From: an uncultured Lachnospiraceae bacterium
GTDB lineage: Bacteria; Bacillota; Clostridia; Lachnospirales; Lachnospiraceae
Assembly (NCBI GenBank): GCA_902476265.1
Contig: CABSCP010000007.1
Coordinates: forward strand, 1 to 64,000
Length of the DNA stretch: 64,000 nucleotides
Direction: 5' to 3'
Below are positions 25,202 through 35,249 of the stretch, piece by piece (position 1 is the first letter of the stretch; each line of letters begins with the position of its first letter). The position numbers and the translations under genes are program-made. Under the pieces are notes generated by a model. That model had not been told where the DNA came from. It was given only the letters and a program-made list of their open reading frames with translations, and searched no databases.

Positions 25202-26137
25202 ATGGTAGACAGGCAGCTGGGAATCCTGTATCTTTTGCTGTCCCGAAAAAATGTGACGGCGCAGCAGCTTTCCGAACGCTTTGAAGTGTCTGTGCGAACC
25301 ATTTACCGGGATATTGACAGCCTTTCTCTGGCGGGGTTTCCTATTTATACCAGGCAGGGAAAAAACGGCGGCATCCGTCTCACCGACCGGTTTGTGCTGG
25401 ATAAAATGATGCTCACCAGACAGGAGCAGGAGAGCATTCTTGCGGCCCTTTCCAGCATGCAGGAAACCGGAGCCGGGAATGAGCAGGAAATGATAGAGAA
25501 GCTGGGCGGCTTTTTTAAGCTGGAACAGGAGAGCTGGGTTTCCATTGATCTTTCCGACTGGAGCGGAAGGCGCACCCGGCTTTTCGGGCTGATAAAAAAA
25601 GCTGTTTTGGAACACAGACTTTTAAAATTTGACTATTACGGGCAATTCAATGAAATGAGCGGCAGGGTCGTGGAGCCGGTACAGCTTATATTCCGGGAAT
25701 ACACCTGGTACCTGCGCGCCTTCTGCCGGACCAGAAACGCCATGCGCCTGTTCAAGGTCGTCCGCATGAAGCGGGCAGAATGCCTGGAAGAAACTTTTGT
25801 GCCGGAGCCGGGAAAATACAGGGAGACAGAAGAGCGCGGGGATTCTGCCAAAGAACCGGGGGATCCGCAGGCAAAGGGGCGGCAGGAGTCAAGAGAACTC
25901 ATCTTTCGGGTGGCGGCTTCCGAAGCATGGCGCATTTACGACCGGTTTGAGGAAGAAGATGTGACCGTGCTGGAGGACGGAAGCTTTCTGATCCATACCT
26001 GGCTTATGGTGGACGAATGGGTTTATGGGACACTTCTGGCCTTCGGGCCGGCGCTGCAGATGATCGGGCCTGAAGATGTGAAAGAAGAAATCAGACTGCG
26101 GATCAAAAAGATGGCAGAAAATTATGAAATATTATAA
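25202..26137 (+). CDS. HTH-WYL transcription regulator
   Basis: 311 aa. The N-terminal winged helix (1-60, DeoR-like: LLSRKNVTAQQLSERFEVSV, then RTIYRDIDSLSLAGFPIY) is followed by a WYL domain (about 140-215: LLKFDYYGQFNEMSGRVVEP and YTWYLRAFCR) and a C-terminal extension. WYL domains sense nucleotides or other ligands in stress, metabolic and defence loci. An AGGAGG site precedes the ATG. Nothing nearby suggests a defence island, so metabolic control of the upstream isomerase is the simpler reading. Confidence 0.9.
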   Translation: MVDRQLGILYLLLSRKNVTAQQLSERFEVSVRTIYRDIDSLSLAGFPIYTRQGKNGGIRLTDRFVLDKMMLTRQEQESILAALSSMQETGAGNEQEMIEKLGGFFKLEQESWVSIDLSDWSGRRTRLFGLIKKAVLEHRLLKFDYYGQFNEMSGRVVEPVQLIFREYTWYLRAFCRTRNAMRLFKVVRMKRAECLEETFVPEPGKYRETEERGDSAKEPGDPQAKGRQESRELIFRVAASEAWRIYDRFEEEDVTVLEDGSFLIHTWLMVDEWVYGTLLAFGPALQMIGPEDVKEEIRLRIKKMAENYEIL

Positions 26138-26138
26138 T

Positions 26139-26166
26139 ACCTGACAGATAGATGTCAGGTTTCCTC
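26139..26166 (+). terminator. Terminator after the WYL regulator
   Basis: ACCTGACA (26139-26146) pairs with TGTCAGGT (26153-26160), then TTCCTCTGTT. Confidence 0.6.
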
Positions 26167-26218
26167 TGTTAAGATATCCTTACAGTAAGGCGTAAGACGC
26201 CGGAAAGAAGGATATCAT

Positions 26219-26485
26219 ATGGAAATGAAAATTTGTCAGAGTTGTGGGATGCCGATGGGCAGCGAAGAACTGTACGGAACCAATGCCGACGGTACAAAAA
26301 ATGAAGAATACTGTTGCTATTGTTACAAGGATGGGGGATTTGCCCAGCAGTGCAGCATGGAGGAAATGGCTGATTTCTGTGCTCCCATTGAAGTGGAGGG
26401 AGGAAGGGCCAAAACGAAGGAAGAAGCGAAAGAGGGACTGATGAAATATTTTGCAACCTTAAAGCGCTGGAGGAAGGAAGCATAA
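26219..26485 (+). CDS. Zinc-ribbon domain protein
   Basis: 88 aa. Two Cys pairs, C6-x2-C9 (ICQSCGMPM) and C32-x2-C35 (CCYCYKDGG), form a putative zinc ribbon of the type starting CQSCGMP. The C-terminal half is helical and basic. The family is common in Firmicutes and archaea and has no firm role. AAGGA lies seven bases before the ATG. Flanked by terminators on both sides, so it is its own unit. Confidence 0.85.
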   Translation: MEMKICQSCGMPMGSEELYGTNADGTKNEEYCCYCYKDGGFAQQCSMEEMADFCAPIEVEGGRAKTKEEAKEGLMKYFATLKRWRKEA

Positions 26486-26510
26486 ACGAGGGTGGATTTA
26501 GAAGGCACAG

Positions 26511-26549
26511 CGCCGGCATTGTACCAAAAAGTACATGCCGGCGTTTTTT
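26511..26549 (+). terminator. Strong terminator between zinc-ribbon gene and catalase
   Basis: CGCCGGCAT (26511-26519) pairs perfectly with ATGCCGGCG (26535-26543), followed by six T residues. It separates two convergent genes. Confidence 0.9.
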
Positions 26550-26562
26550 GGGATCAAAAAAA

Positions 26563-27927
26563 CTAGCCTCTTTTTAAGGACTGGTGTTTTCTTACGGCTG
26601 TCCGGATGCAGTCCCTCACCAGCACAGCATAGCTGTCATCGGCTTTTTCCATGAGAGAAAGGACTTTATATTGGGTCAGGTCGGGCAAAAGGAACAGTTC
26701 GGCGGCGATATTTTCCGCCAGATGATTCCGGGCTGTTTCGTCAAGACTGCGATACCATTCTCCCGCCTGCATGAAATCATCCGTTTTTAAAAGGCCGCTG
26801 CGGCACAGTTTTCCTTCTGCCTCTTCTCCTTCGTTGGTCGTCACCAGACAGGAAGGAGAGTAATTGGGAAGGCGGTTGATGGGAATGTGCCTGAAATCGG
26901 GACCCAGCCGGCGTCTTTGTGCATCCCAGTAGATGAAGGAGCGGCCCTGAAGCATTTTGTCGTCGGAAAGTTCAATGCCCTCCAGAAGATTGGAAGGGGA
27001 AAAGGCGCTCTTTTCCACATCCTCTCTGTAGTTGCGGACATTTTCTGTGAGGGTTAAGCAGCCGACGGGAAGCAGCGGAAAATCTTTTTCCGGCCAGATT
27101 TTTGTATCATCAAGCGGATCAAAGGGAAGATCTTTGGCGGCGGCAGGTTCCATGAGTTGAACGCATAAGTCATATTCCGCTTTCCCGCCGAAGGTCAGAG
27201 TATGATACAGGTCCTCTCCGGCGATATCCGGGTTTTCTCCGGCCAGTTTTTGGGCGGTATGGCTGTTGATTGTGTGTTCTCCTGCCCGGGGCAGCAGGTG
27301 GTATTTTACAAAATGGCGTTTTCCCACAGCATTCTCCCAGGTATAGGTGTTGACGCCGTAGGTGCGGATCTTTCGCAGGTTATCCACAGTGCCCAGATCC
27401 GAATAGAGCATGGTGGCAAAAAACAGGGCTTCCGGGTTTTCTGCCAGAAAGCGCCAGAAGGCTTCCGGGTTGATCAGATTATTTTTGGGAGAAGGAGAAA
27501 GGGCATGTATAGCTGCCGGAAACTTGATGGCATCCCGCACCAAAAAGACCGGGAGATGGTTGGTGAGCAGGTCAAAAGGGCCGTTTTCCGTAAAAAAGCG
27601 GGTGGAAAATCCCCACACATTGCGGGAGGTGTCCGGCGTGCCGTGATTGCTCACCGCCAGAGAAAAACGGGAAAAGGTGGGAACTGCAGCGCCCGGTGTC
27701 TGCAAAAAGCAGGCTTTTGTATAGGCGGACATGGAGTGGGTCAGCGTGAACCGGCCGAAGGCGCCCCAGCCTTTTGTATGCACAGCCCGGGGGATGGGCT
27801 TCTCATAGACGAAGCTTTCCAGCGTTTCGTGCAGAACGGTGTCATAGACGGCGGCCGGCCCGCCGGGCCCCACAGTGAGAGAGTGGTCTGCCGCTTTTGA
27901 CGGCCGGTGATTGGAAAATTTTTGCAT
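26563..27927 (-). CDS. Heme catalase family protein (short form)
   Basis: 454 aa. The catalytic His is H50 in [18 protein letters not shown], followed by [12 protein letters not shown] and a [11 protein letters not shown] region that replaces the usual GNNTPVF. The proximal heme motif is [15 protein letters not shown] with the Tyr near 332. The C-terminus stops soon after, so it is a small-subunit catalase lacking the NADPH or flavodoxin-like end. It should break down hydrogen peroxide. The changed NNTP stretch may alter activity. GAGGA precedes the start. Catalase is uncommon in strict anaerobes of this family. Confidence 0.88.
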   Translation of the reverse strand: MQKFSNHRPSKAADHSLTVGPGGPAAVYDTVLHETLESFVYEKPIPRAVHTKGWGAFGRFTLTHSMSAYTKACFLQTPGAAVPTFSRFSLAVSNHGTPDTSRNVWGFSTRFFTENGPFDLLTNHLPVFLVRDAIKFPAAIHALSPSPKNNLINPEAFWRFLAENPEALFFATMLYSDLGTVDNLRKIRTYGVNTYTWENAVGKRHFVKYHLLPRAGEHTINSHTAQKLAGENPDIAGEDLYHTLTFGGKAEYDLCVQLMEPAAAKDLPFDPLDDTKIWPEKDFPLLPVGCLTLTENVRNYREDVEKSAFSPSNLLEGIELSDDKMLQGRSFIYWDAQRRRLGPDFRHIPINRLPNYSPSCLVTTNEGEEAEGKLCRSGLLKTDDFMQAGEWYRSLDETARNHLAENIAAELFLLPDLTQYKVLSLMEKADDSYAVLVRDCIRTAVRKHQSLKRG

Positions 27928-27974
27928 GGTATCCTCAATATTTATCGGTTCCTTTTTTTAGTATATGCAGGCGG

Positions 27975-28003
27975 TTGCGCCCGGTATCCAAAACGGGTAT
28001 ACT
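27975..28003 (+). promoter_or_regulatory. Promoter of udp
   Basis: TTGCGC, 17 bases, TATACT, about 75 bases before the udp start. Confidence 0.5.
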
Positions 28004-28079
28004 TAAAAAAAGAAGATCGCCGGGAGAGTTCCTGAAAACGCGGAATTCTTTGGGAAAAGGCGTTCGGAATGGAGGCTTT

Positions 28080-28850
28080 ATGAAATATGCAGAGGAAGGG
28101 ATGCAGTATCATTTACAGATCCGCAATGGGGATGTGGGAAAATATGTGATTCTGCCGGGAGATCCCAAACGGTGTGAAAAAATTGCGAAATATTTTGAGG
28201 ATCCGCAGCTTGTGGCGGACAGCAGGGAATTTGTCACTTATAACGGATATCTGGAAGGGGAAAAAGTCAGCGTCACGTCCACCGGAATCGGCGGTCCCTC
28301 CGCTTCCATAGCGATGGAAGAGCTGGTAAAGGCGGGCGCCCATACTTTTATCCGGGTGGGAACATGCGGCGGCATGGATAAGGAAGTAAAAAGCGGCGAT
28401 CTGGTGATTGCCACCGGGGCTATCCGGGCGGAGGGAACCAGCAGGGAGTATGCGCCCATAGAGTTTCCGGCGGTTGCGGATCCGGATATTGTGAATGCCT
28501 TGAGGGAGGCGGCGCGCAAGTTGCAATTGTCCTACCATGCGGGGATCGTGCAGTGTAAGGATTCCTTTTACGGACAGCACGAACCGCAGCTCATGCCGGT
28601 GGATTACGATTTGGAGCAGAAATGGGGCGCATGGATGCGTCTGGGCTGCAAAGCGTCCGAAATGGAATCGGCAGCTCTGTTCGTAGTGGCCAGCTATCTC
28701 CGTGTGCGCTGCGGTTCCGTATTCCTTGTGGTGGCCAATCAGGAACGGGAGAAGGCAGGACTGGAAAATCCGGTGGTACACGATACGGACTCGGCGATCC
28801 GCGCCGGAGTGGAGGCGCTCAGGCTTATTATAAAACAGGACAGGAAATAA
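28080..28850 (+). CDS. udp: Uridine phosphorylase (nucleoside phosphorylase family)
   Basis: 256 aa. NP-I family motifs are [14 protein letters not shown] (phosphate), [50 protein letters not shown] and [14 protein letters not shown] (ribose and base contacts). It cleaves uridine with phosphate to uracil and ribose-1-phosphate for salvage; the GQHEP region favours uridine over purine substrates. GGAGG precedes ATG 28080. A single-gene unit with its own promoter and terminator. Confidence 0.92.
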   Translation: MKYAEEGMQYHLQIRNGDVGKYVILPGDPKRCEKIAKYFEDPQLVADSREFVTYNGYLEGEKVSVTSTGIGGPSASIAMEELVKAGAHTFIRVGTCGGMDKEVKSGDLVIATGAIRAEGTSREYAPIEFPAVADPDIVNALREAARKLQLSYHAGIVQCKDSFYGQHEPQLMPVDYDLEQKWGAWMRLGCKASEMESAALFVVASYLRVRCGSVFLVVANQEREKAGLENPVVHDTDSAIRAGVEALRLIIKQDRK

Positions 28851-28860
28851 GGAGGAAAAC

Positions 28861-28901
28861 AAAAAACACCGGTTCCCGTGACGGCAGGAACCGGTGTTTT
28901 T
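28861..28901 (+). terminator. Bidirectional terminator between udp and rpsT
   Basis: AAAACACCGGTTCC and GGAACCGGTGTTTTT form a perfect stem around a short loop, with A and T flanks. It serves the two convergent genes. Confidence 0.9.
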
Positions 28902-28948
28902 CTAAAACGGCGTATGTACAGCGCCGCAAATTTATACTTTTACAATGA

Positions 28949-29212
28949 TTAAGCCATTTCGTTTACGGCTTTTGCAAGGCGGGAAACCTTTCTGGAAGCG
29001 GTATTCTTGTGATATACGCCTTTGGATGCAGCCTTGTCGATTGTTGTGGTTGCAGCCACCAGAGCAGCTTTAGCAGCTTCTTTGTCCTGAGCTTCGATCG
29101 CTGTGCGCACTTTCTTGACAGCGGTCTTGACGGAAGACTTGATCGCCTTATTCCTGTCTGCCTTTGTCTGATTTACTAAAATTCTCTTCTTCGCGGATTT
29201 AATATTTGCCAT
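28949..29212 (-). CDS. rpsT: 30S ribosomal protein S20
   Basis: 87 aa, MANIKSAKKRILVNQTKADR start, Lys/Arg/Ala-rich three-helix protein of the small subunit body. The longer frame to 29296 is not supported, because GGAGG precedes the ATG at 29212. It is divergent to gpr, as in Bacillus. Confidence 0.97.
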   Translation of the reverse strand: MANIKSAKKRILVNQTKADRNKAIKSSVKTAVKKVRTAIEAQDKEAAKAALVAATTTIDKAASKGVYHKNTASRKVSRLAKAVNEMA

Positions 29213-29304
29213 GATAGACCTCCATTGATCAACTCTGTAATATGACTGATGAAAATGATACACCGAAGCCGGACACGGACGTTTCGATGTACGCACATAA
29301 ATGT

Positions 29305-29333
29305 ATTCTATGGGATCAAAACCGTTCTGTCAA
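29305..29333 (-). promoter_or_regulatory. rpsT promoter
   Basis: On the minus strand TTGACA, 17 bases, TAGAAT, about 95 bases before the rpsT start. The -35 is perfect. Confidence 0.75.
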
Positions 29334-29453
29334 TACATATTTCGTGAATTTTTGTAAAAAATATGGTGAAAAGCCAAGTGAAGCATAGTTTAATGTAAGA
29401 ACAAAAGCCGGAAGAACAAAAGGATGGCGGCTTCCGGCGGAGGGAGAGCAGGG

Positions 29454-30398
29454 ATGAGCTGTTTTAAGGTAAGAACGGATCTGGCGCTGGAGGACAGGGA
29501 ACGGATCGGGGATTGTGATGTGGAGGTCCATGGTGTCATCCTCGAAGAGGAGGAGCGGGAAGAGACGGGAATCCACATTACACGGGTGAAAATTGAAACA
29601 AAAAACGGCGCGAAAATTATGGGGAAGCCTATCGGCACTTATATCACACTGGAAGCGCCTGCCATGGCGGAGCAGGATGAGGATTATCACCGGGAAGTAT
29701 CCGCAGAGCTGGCCCGGCAGCTGCAGAGCGTGATGCCGGACCGGGAAAAAGAACAGTCGGTGCTCATTGTTGGGCTGGGCAACAGGGATGTGACGGCGGA
29801 TGCGCTGGGGCCGGATGTGGCGGATAATCTGTTTGTGAACCGGCATGTGGTTCTGGAATTCGGCAAAGCAGCCTATAATAAGGATAAGATGCATAAAATC
29901 AGCTGCATTGTCCCCGGGGTGATGGCGAAAACCGGTATGGAGAGCGCGGAGATCGTTCACGGCATCGTAAAAGAGACAAAACCGGATTTCCTGATTGCAG
30001 TGGATGCCCTGGCAGCCCGCAGCACCCGGCGGCTAAACCGTACCATACAGGTCACGACTTCGGGGATTTATCCCGGTTCCGGCGTAGGGAACCACAGAAA
30101 CGCGCTGACAAAGGAGACCCTCGGAATCCCGGTGCTCGCCATCGGAGTGCCTACCGTGGTGGATGCCGCCACGATTGTGGGAGACGCGCTGGAACAGATG
30201 GAAAAGGAAAACGGGGTACAGATGATTTCTACCAGAGAACATCCCCAGGCGGTTTCGGAACTGAACAACATGTATGTGACCAGCAAGGATATCGATGAGA
30301 TGATCAAGCGGCTGAGCTTTACCATTTCGGAAGGGATCAATATGGCGCTGGATATGGAGTCCGACACACCGAAAGAAGAAAAGAACCGGGAAGCGTAA
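29454..30398 (+). CDS. gpr: Germination protease GPR (spore endopeptidase)
   Basis: 314 aa. Begins MSCFKVRTDLALEDRERI, whose first residues form the propeptide removed in the spore. The aspartic-type protease core shows VLIVGLGNRDVTADALGP and FLIAVDALAARSTRRLNRTI, with VTTSGIYPGSGVGNHR. GPR cuts the small acid-soluble proteins that protect spore DNA during germination. I use ATG 29454 (AGGGAG upstream), matching the family start, instead of 29424. Normally made in the forespore under sigma-G; I did not find a convincing sigma-G promoter. Confidence 0.95.
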   Translation: MSCFKVRTDLALEDRERIGDCDVEVHGVILEEEEREETGIHITRVKIETKNGAKIMGKPIGTYITLEAPAMAEQDEDYHREVSAELARQLQSVMPDREKEQSVLIVGLGNRDVTADALGPDVADNLFVNRHVVLEFGKAAYNKDKMHKISCIVPGVMAKTGMESAEIVHGIVKETKPDFLIAVDALAARSTRRLNRTIQVTTSGIYPGSGVGNHRNALTKETLGIPVLAIGVPTVVDAATIVGDALEQMEKENGVQMISTREHPQAVSELNNMYVTSKDIDEMIKRLSFTISEGINMALDMESDTPKEEKNREA

Positions 30399-30421
30399 AA
30401 GCCCTGCGCGCGTCCGCATAA

Positions 30422-31798
30422 ATGTCCTCCCTGTGTGCATATATTTTTCGTATGGATAGAAAAAACAGGATCAGAGGAATTTTATACAGGATTGCAGCGG
30501 TGCTTCTGGCGGTCCTTTTATTGGAACTGGCAATTCCGCCGAAGGAGGAGGACGGGGAAAAAGAAGGGATCGGACAATTGGCAGTGAAGCAGGCGGAAAA
30601 TGCGGCCGCTTCTTTGTGGTGTCCGGCGCTCGCCTTTGCCGGCCGGACGGAGACAGAAAACAGCGGGATCTGGCAGGGGATTTGCAGCCAGTTCCCGATC
30701 CTGTACATATATGGAAAGGAAAAGGAAATCAGGCTGCAGTCGGAGAACGGGGGAACCTATGAGGATATCATCCGGGCGGAGGGCAGGGACGAATCTGCGG
30801 ACAGTCTGTCCGACGAAGAATTAAAAACCCCGGAAAGCTCAGACGGAAGAATGGAAGTGGACGGACGGATGGAAGAACTTTTGCAAAAGGAGAACGAACT
30901 GGCGCAAAAAGAAGGCGGACAGGAGACGGAAAACGGTACCGGAGAGGAAAAGGAAGAACAGGACGGGCAGGTTTCCGAAAATGCGCTGCCGCTGCCTCCG
31001 AAAACGGAAAAAGCGGAGGAATATGAGTGGGATTATTATCGGAAATATGACGCGTTAGTGAAAGAATTTTATGCGATAGACGCCTCCACGGCTGCGGATG
31101 AAAGCCAGCTGAATTTGGATGCGCTGCTGGGAAAAGATCTCTCCGTCCAAAAACGAAGCGACGATAAGCCTCAGATTTTGATTTATCACACCCATTCCCA
31201 GGAAGATTTTGTGGATTCCGTGCCGGGCGATGTGAGTACCACCATTATGGGAGTGGGCGAAGTCCTGGCGCAGATTCTGCGGGAACAGTACGGCTATAAT
31301 GTGATGCACCATCTGGGGCAGTACGATGTGGAAAAACGGGATTATGCCTATTCCTACTCCCTGCCTGCGCTGGAACAGCTGCTGGCAGAGAATCCCAGCA
31401 TAGAGGTGGTGATCGACCTGCACCGGGATGAAGTGGCGTCGGACAGAAAACTTCTGACCCAAATCGACGGAAGGCCCACCGCCATGTTCATGTTTTTTAA
31501 CGGCCTTTCCAGAACCAGAAAGCACGGGGATATCGACTACCTGCCCAATGAAAATATTGCGGATAATCTGGCTTTTTCCTTCCAGATGCAGGCTTTATGC
31601 AACGAATATTACCCGGGGTTGACCCGCCGGATCTATCTGAAGGGATACCGCTACAATATGCATTTGAGGCCGCGTTATCTGCTGATTGAAATGGGCGCCC
31701 AGACCAACACTTATGAGGAATGTTATAATGCCTGCATCCCGCTGGCACAAATGCTGGATATGGAACTGTCCGGAGCAGACTTCGGGTATAAAGAATGA
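30422..31798 (+). CDS. spoIIP: Stage II sporulation protein P (peptidoglycan hydrolase)
   Basis: 458 aa. An N-terminal membrane anchor at about 20-40 is followed by a long Glu-rich linker (about 115-205) and the SpoIIP amidase/endopeptidase domain with ILIYHTHSQEDF (near 254), VVIDLHRDE and YLLIEMGAQTNTYEE. With SpoIID and SpoIIM it digests septal wall to drive engulfment. The start is uncertain: ATG 30422 or 30452, neither with a clear ribosome site. It follows gpr by 23 bases, the conserved Firmicutes order. The acidic linker is longer than usual. Confidence 0.94.
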   Translation: MSSLCAYIFRMDRKNRIRGILYRIAAVLLAVLLLELAIPPKEEDGEKEGIGQLAVKQAENAAASLWCPALAFAGRTETENSGIWQGICSQFPILYIYGKEKEIRLQSENGGTYEDIIRAEGRDESADSLSDEELKTPESSDGRMEVDGRMEELLQKENELAQKEGGQETENGTGEEKEEQDGQVSENALPLPPKTEKAEEYEWDYYRKYDALVKEFYAIDASTAADESQLNLDALLGKDLSVQKRSDDKPQILIYHTHSQEDFVDSVPGDVSTTIMGVGEVLAQILREQYGYNVMHHLGQYDVEKRDYAYSYSLPALEQLLAENPSIEVVIDLHRDEVASDRKLLTQIDGRPTAMFMFFNGLSRTRKHGDIDYLPNENIADNLAFSFQMQALCNEYYPGLTRRIYLKGYRYNMHLRPRYLLIEMGAQTNTYEECYNACIPLAQMLDMELSGADFGYKE

Positions 31799-31807
31799 AA
31801 ACCTTCC

Positions 31808-32082
31808 GCCCGTCAGCCGTCTCCCGGCCCAGTCATCGGCTCCCCGGCCCACGGAGACGCATTTGGGTTCCAATGATATTCGGCAGGAAATACGGGCCCC
31901 AGGACGGCCGCTTTTAAACTGCCGCATGACAGGAGAAACTCGCTTCGCTCAAACAGCTCCTGTCATACGTCAAAAAGCTGCAGTCCTCTGGCCGTATTGT
32001 ACCCCGCCGGATATCATAAGTCACCCAAATGCGTCTCCGTGGGCCGTGGGCCGGTGACTGTGCCGGGAGACGGCTGACGGGC
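31808..32082. repeat. 275-bp long imperfect palindrome (MITE-like or structured RNA element)
   Basis: The outer 21 bases (31808-31828) are the perfect inverse complement of 32062-32082, and similarity continues with scattered mismatches to the inner arms GACAGGAG (31928) and CTCCTGTC (31957). The centre includes CTCGCTTCGCTC. The element fills most of the spoIIP-lepA gap. It has no coding sign. Long palindromes of this size are typical of nonautonomous mobile repeats that fold into hairpins; I see only one copy in this window. Confidence 0.8.
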
Positions 32083-32112
32083 GATTCTGAGGAGATCCTG
32101 AAAATGTAACTG

Positions 32113-32141
32113 TTGACCGGGGAGAAAGGCTTTGTTATACT
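32113..32141 (+). promoter_or_regulatory. lepA promoter
   Basis: TTGACC, 17 bases, TATACT, just outside the palindromic element and about 70 bases before lepA. It implies that lepA is transcribed separately from spoIIP. Confidence 0.65.
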
Positions 32142-32209
32142 GATTCTGTATGCAGGAAAGGCGGGATACGTGACAGAAAGCGGCCTTTTTTGTGAGACAG
32201 GAGGATACA

Positions 32210-34027
32210 ATGGCTGACATAAATCAGAAAAATATCAGAAATTTTTGTATTATCGCTCATATCGACCATGGCAAATCGACGCTGGCGGACAGGATCATAG
32301 AGAAAACAGGACTTTTGACGAGCCGGGAAATGCAGGAGCAGATCCTGGATAATATGGATCTGGAGCGGGAGAGGGGAATCACAATCAAATCCCAGGCTGT
32401 CCGCACCATTTATAAGGCAAAGAACGGGGAAGAATATATTTTCAATCTGATCGACACGCCCGGGCATGTGGACTTTAACTATGAGGTCAGCAGGGCTCTG
32501 GCAGCCTGCGACGGCGCCGTGCTGGTGGTGGACGCGGCCCAGGGAATTGAGGCCCAGACACTGGCCAACGTATATCTGGCGCTGGATCACGATCTGGAGG
32601 TTTTCCCTGTCATCAATAAAATCGACCTGCCCAGCGCCGAGCCGGAACGGGTGAAGGAAGAGATCGAGGACGTGATCGGTCTGGACGCTTCCGACGCGCC
32701 GCTCATTTCGGCCAAGAACGGCCTGAATGTGGAGGATGTGCTGGAGCAGATCGTGGCAAAGATCCCGGCGCCGGGTGGCAGCCCCGAAAACCCGCTGCAG
32801 GCGCTGATTTTTGACTCTCTCTATGATCCCTATAAGGGCGTCATCGTATTTTTCCGGGTGATGGAAGGGACTGTGAAAAAGGGGACAAGGGTGAAAATGA
32901 TGGCCACGGGCGCGGAATTTGATGTGGTGGAAGCCGGTTATTTTGGCGCCGGACAGTTCATTCCCTGTGAGCAGCTGACCGCAGGAATGGTAGGATATCT
33001 GACCGCCTCCATCAAAAACGTGAAGGACACCCGTGTGGGCGATACCATCACCGACGCGGACAGGCCCTGCGAAAAGCCTCTGCCGGGTTATAAAAAAGTA
33101 AATCCCATGGTTTACTGCGGCATGTATCCTGCGGACGGCGCAAAATATCCGGATCTGCGGGATGCGCTGGAAAAGCTCCAGTTAAATGATGCCTCCCTGT
33201 TTTATGAGCCGGAGACTTCCATCGCGCTGGGCTTTGGCTTTAGATGCGGATTTTTAGGGCTGCTGCATCTGGAAATTATTCAGGAAAGGCTGGAGAGAGA
33301 GTACAATCTGGATCTGGTGACCACGGCTCCCGGCGTTGTTTACCGTGTACACAAGACCAACGGGGAAATGACGGAACTGACCAATCCCTCCAATCTGCCG
33401 GATCCTTCGGAGATCGAATTCATGGAGGAACCCATCGTTTCGGCGGAAATCATGGTGACGACGGAGTTCATCGGTTCCATCATGGAGCTGTGCCAGGAAC
33501 GCCGGGGCCGTTATCTGGGTATGGAGTATATGGAAGAAACCAGGGCGTTGTTAAAATATGAACTGCCTTTGAATGAAATTATTTATGATTTTTTTGACGC
33601 TTTGAAATCCCGTTCCAAGGGCTATGCGTCCTTTGATTATGAGATAAAGGGGTATGAGCAGTCCGAGCTGGTGAAGCTGGATATCCTGATCAACCGGGAA
33701 GAGGTGGACGCGCTGTCCTTCATCGTGCATAAGGACAGCGCTTACGAGCGGGGCCGGAAGATGTGTGAGAAACTGAAGGATGAAATTCCCAGGCATCTGT
33801 TTGAAATTCCCATCCAGGCAGCGGTGGGTGGAAAGATCATCGCCAGAGAAACCGTGAAAGCGATGCGCAAGGACGTTTTGGCAAAGTGTTATGGCGGTGA
33901 TATTACCCGAAAGAAAAAACTGCTGGAAAAACAGAAGGAAGGCAAGAAGCGGATGCGACAGATCGGCAATGTGGAAATTCCGCAGAAGGCTTTCATGAGC
34001 GTATTGAAACTGGATGATAAAAAGTGA
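32210..34027 (+). CDS. lepA: Elongation factor 4 (LepA) GTPase
   Basis: 605 aa. G1 [14 protein letters not shown], the switch and DTPGHVDF (G3), NKIDLP (G4), then domains II, III, V and the LepA-specific C-terminal domain ending near [20 protein letters not shown]. It acts on the ribosome in initiation or back-translocation. ATG 32210 follows AGGAGG; an in-frame ATG at 32192 is too early. Next to hemW, as in Bacillus. Confidence 0.97.
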   Translation: MADINQKNIRNFCIIAHIDHGKSTLADRIIEKTGLLTSREMQEQILDNMDLERERGITIKSQAVRTIYKAKNGEEYIFNLIDTPGHVDFNYEVSRALAACDGAVLVVDAAQGIEAQTLANVYLALDHDLEVFPVINKIDLPSAEPERVKEEIEDVIGLDASDAPLISAKNGLNVEDVLEQIVAKIPAPGGSPENPLQALIFDSLYDPYKGVIVFFRVMEGTVKKGTRVKMMATGAEFDVVEAGYFGAGQFIPCEQLTAGMVGYLTASIKNVKDTRVGDTITDADRPCEKPLPGYKKVNPMVYCGMYPADGAKYPDLRDALEKLQLNDASLFYEPETSIALGFGFRCGFLGLLHLEIIQERLEREYNLDLVTTAPGVVYRVHKTNGEMTELTNPSNLPDPSEIEFMEEPIVSAEIMVTTEFIGSIMELCQERRGRYLGMEYMEETRALLKYELPLNEIIYDFFDALKSRSKGYASFDYEIKGYEQSELVKLDILINREEVDALSFIVHKDSAYERGRKMCEKLKDEIPRHLFEIPIQAAVGGKIIARETVKAMRKDVLAKCYGGDITRKKKLLEKQKEGKKRMRQIGNVEIPQKAFMSVLKLDDKK

Positions 34028-34037
34028 GGAGCTCCTG

Positions 34038-35249
34038 ATGGCAGGCGTGAAACGGCCGCTGGGCCTTTATTTGCATATTCCCTTTTGCAGGCAGAAATGC
34101 CTGTACTGCGATTTTTTGTCCGCGCCCGCTTTGCAACATACCGTTGACCGGTATGTGAAAGCGCTGGCCGTCCAGCTGGAAAGAGAGGCTTCCCGCTATC
34201 GGGACTTTAGGGTTGCTACCGTGTTTTTCGGCGGCGGCACGCCTTCTTTGCTATCTGCGAAGCAAATGGACATGCTCATGGAAACGATCAGGAAGCAGTA
34301 TGACCTGGCGGCGGACGCAGAGGTGACCATGGAAAGTAACCCCGGCACCCTGGATGAAAAAAAGCTGGCAGGCTACAAAAAAGCGGGGATCAACAGGCTG
34401 AGCATGGGGCTGCAGTCCGCCTGCGATGAAGAACTGAAGAATCTGGGGCGGATTCATGATTTTGCCGCATTTCTGGAAAATTTCAGGGCGGCCCGGGAAG
34501 CCGGATTTTCCAATATTAATGTGGATCTCATGTCCGCCCTGCCGGGACAGACCCTAGAGGCCTGGATGGAAACGCTGGAAAAAACGGCGGCGCTGGAGCC
34601 GGAACATATTTCCGCCTACAGCCTGATCATTGAGGAGGGCACGCCGTTTTGGGCGCGTTACGGAGAAACGGAAGAAAAGGGCGGCGACAGCAAAGGCAAG
34701 GCCCCCTGGCCCGCCCTTCCTTCCGAGGAAGAAGAGCGGCGGATGTATGAGCAGACGGAAAACTACTTAAAGGAAAAAGGATATCTCCGTTATGAAATTT
34801 CCAATTATGCACGGACAGGAAAGGAGTGCCTGCATAATACGGGCTACTGGAGACGGACGGATTACGCCGGTTTCGGCCTGGGGGCCGCGTCCCTGGTGGA
34901 TAACGTGCGCTGGAAAATCACCGATGAACTGGAGGAATATCTGGAATATTTTGGACATGACATGCAGGAGGGAGAGCCCTGGAAGCGGGAGCGCTGTGTA
35001 CTCACGCAGAAAGAACAGATGGAAGAATTTATGTTTTTAGGACTGCGCCTTTCTGACGGAATCAGCCTCCATGAGTTTCGACGCCTGTTCGGCAAGGGAA
35101 TCTGGGAAGTTTACGGTACCGTGATCAAAAAACTGGAAGAACAGGGACTGATCCTTTTTTATGAGGACGGGAAAAAACTGCGGCTGACGGCCTATGGGGT
35201 GGACATAAGCAACTATGTGCTGTCGCAGTTTTTGCTGGAGGAGGAATAA
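34038..35249 (+). CDS. hemW: Radical SAM heme chaperone HemW
   Basis: 403 aa. The radical SAM cluster is C17-x3-C21-x2-C24 (PFCRQKCLYCDF), with VFFGGGTPSLL, ESNPGTLDEKKL and GINRLSMGLQS. The three-Cys pattern without a fourth adjacent Cys marks HemW rather than the oxidase HemN. A HemN_C-like domain follows. An insert of Glu/Lys/Gly-rich residues lies near 215-235. GAGGAG precedes ATG 34038. It overlaps nothing and lies 10 bases after lepA. Confidence 0.93.
   Translation: MAGVKRPLGLYLHIPFCRQKCLYCDFLSAPALQHTVDRYVKALAVQLEREASRYRDFRVATVFFGGGTPSLLSAKQMDMLMETIRKQYDLAADAEVTMESNPGTLDEKKLAGYKKAGINRLSMGLQSACDEELKNLGRIHDFAAFLENFRAAREAGFSNINVDLMSALPGQTLEAWMETLEKTAALEPEHISAYSLIIEEGTPFWARYGETEEKGGDSKGKAPWPALPSEEEERRMYEQTENYLKEKGYLRYEISNYARTGKECLHNTGYWRRTDYAGFGLGAASLVDNVRWKITDELEEYLEYFGHDMQEGEPWKRERCVLTQKEQMEEFMFLGLRLSDGISLHEFRRLFGKGIWEVYGTVIKKLEEQGLILFYEDGKKLRLTAYGVDISNYVLSQFLLEEE

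Noticed and set aside
24125..27927. Defence island suggested by a WYL regulator
   Set aside because: Neighbours are a sugar isomerase-like protein, a zinc-ribbon protein and a catalase; no defence effector is present.
29340..29453. Sigma-G promoter for gpr (CATAGTTTA near 29380)
   Set aside because: The -10 is partly right but no GYATR-type -35 lies at a suitable distance.
32161..32209. Terminator just before lepA (AAAGGC ... GGCCTTTTTT)
   Set aside because: Stem is short and interrupted, and it would block lepA from its own promoter; left unannotated.
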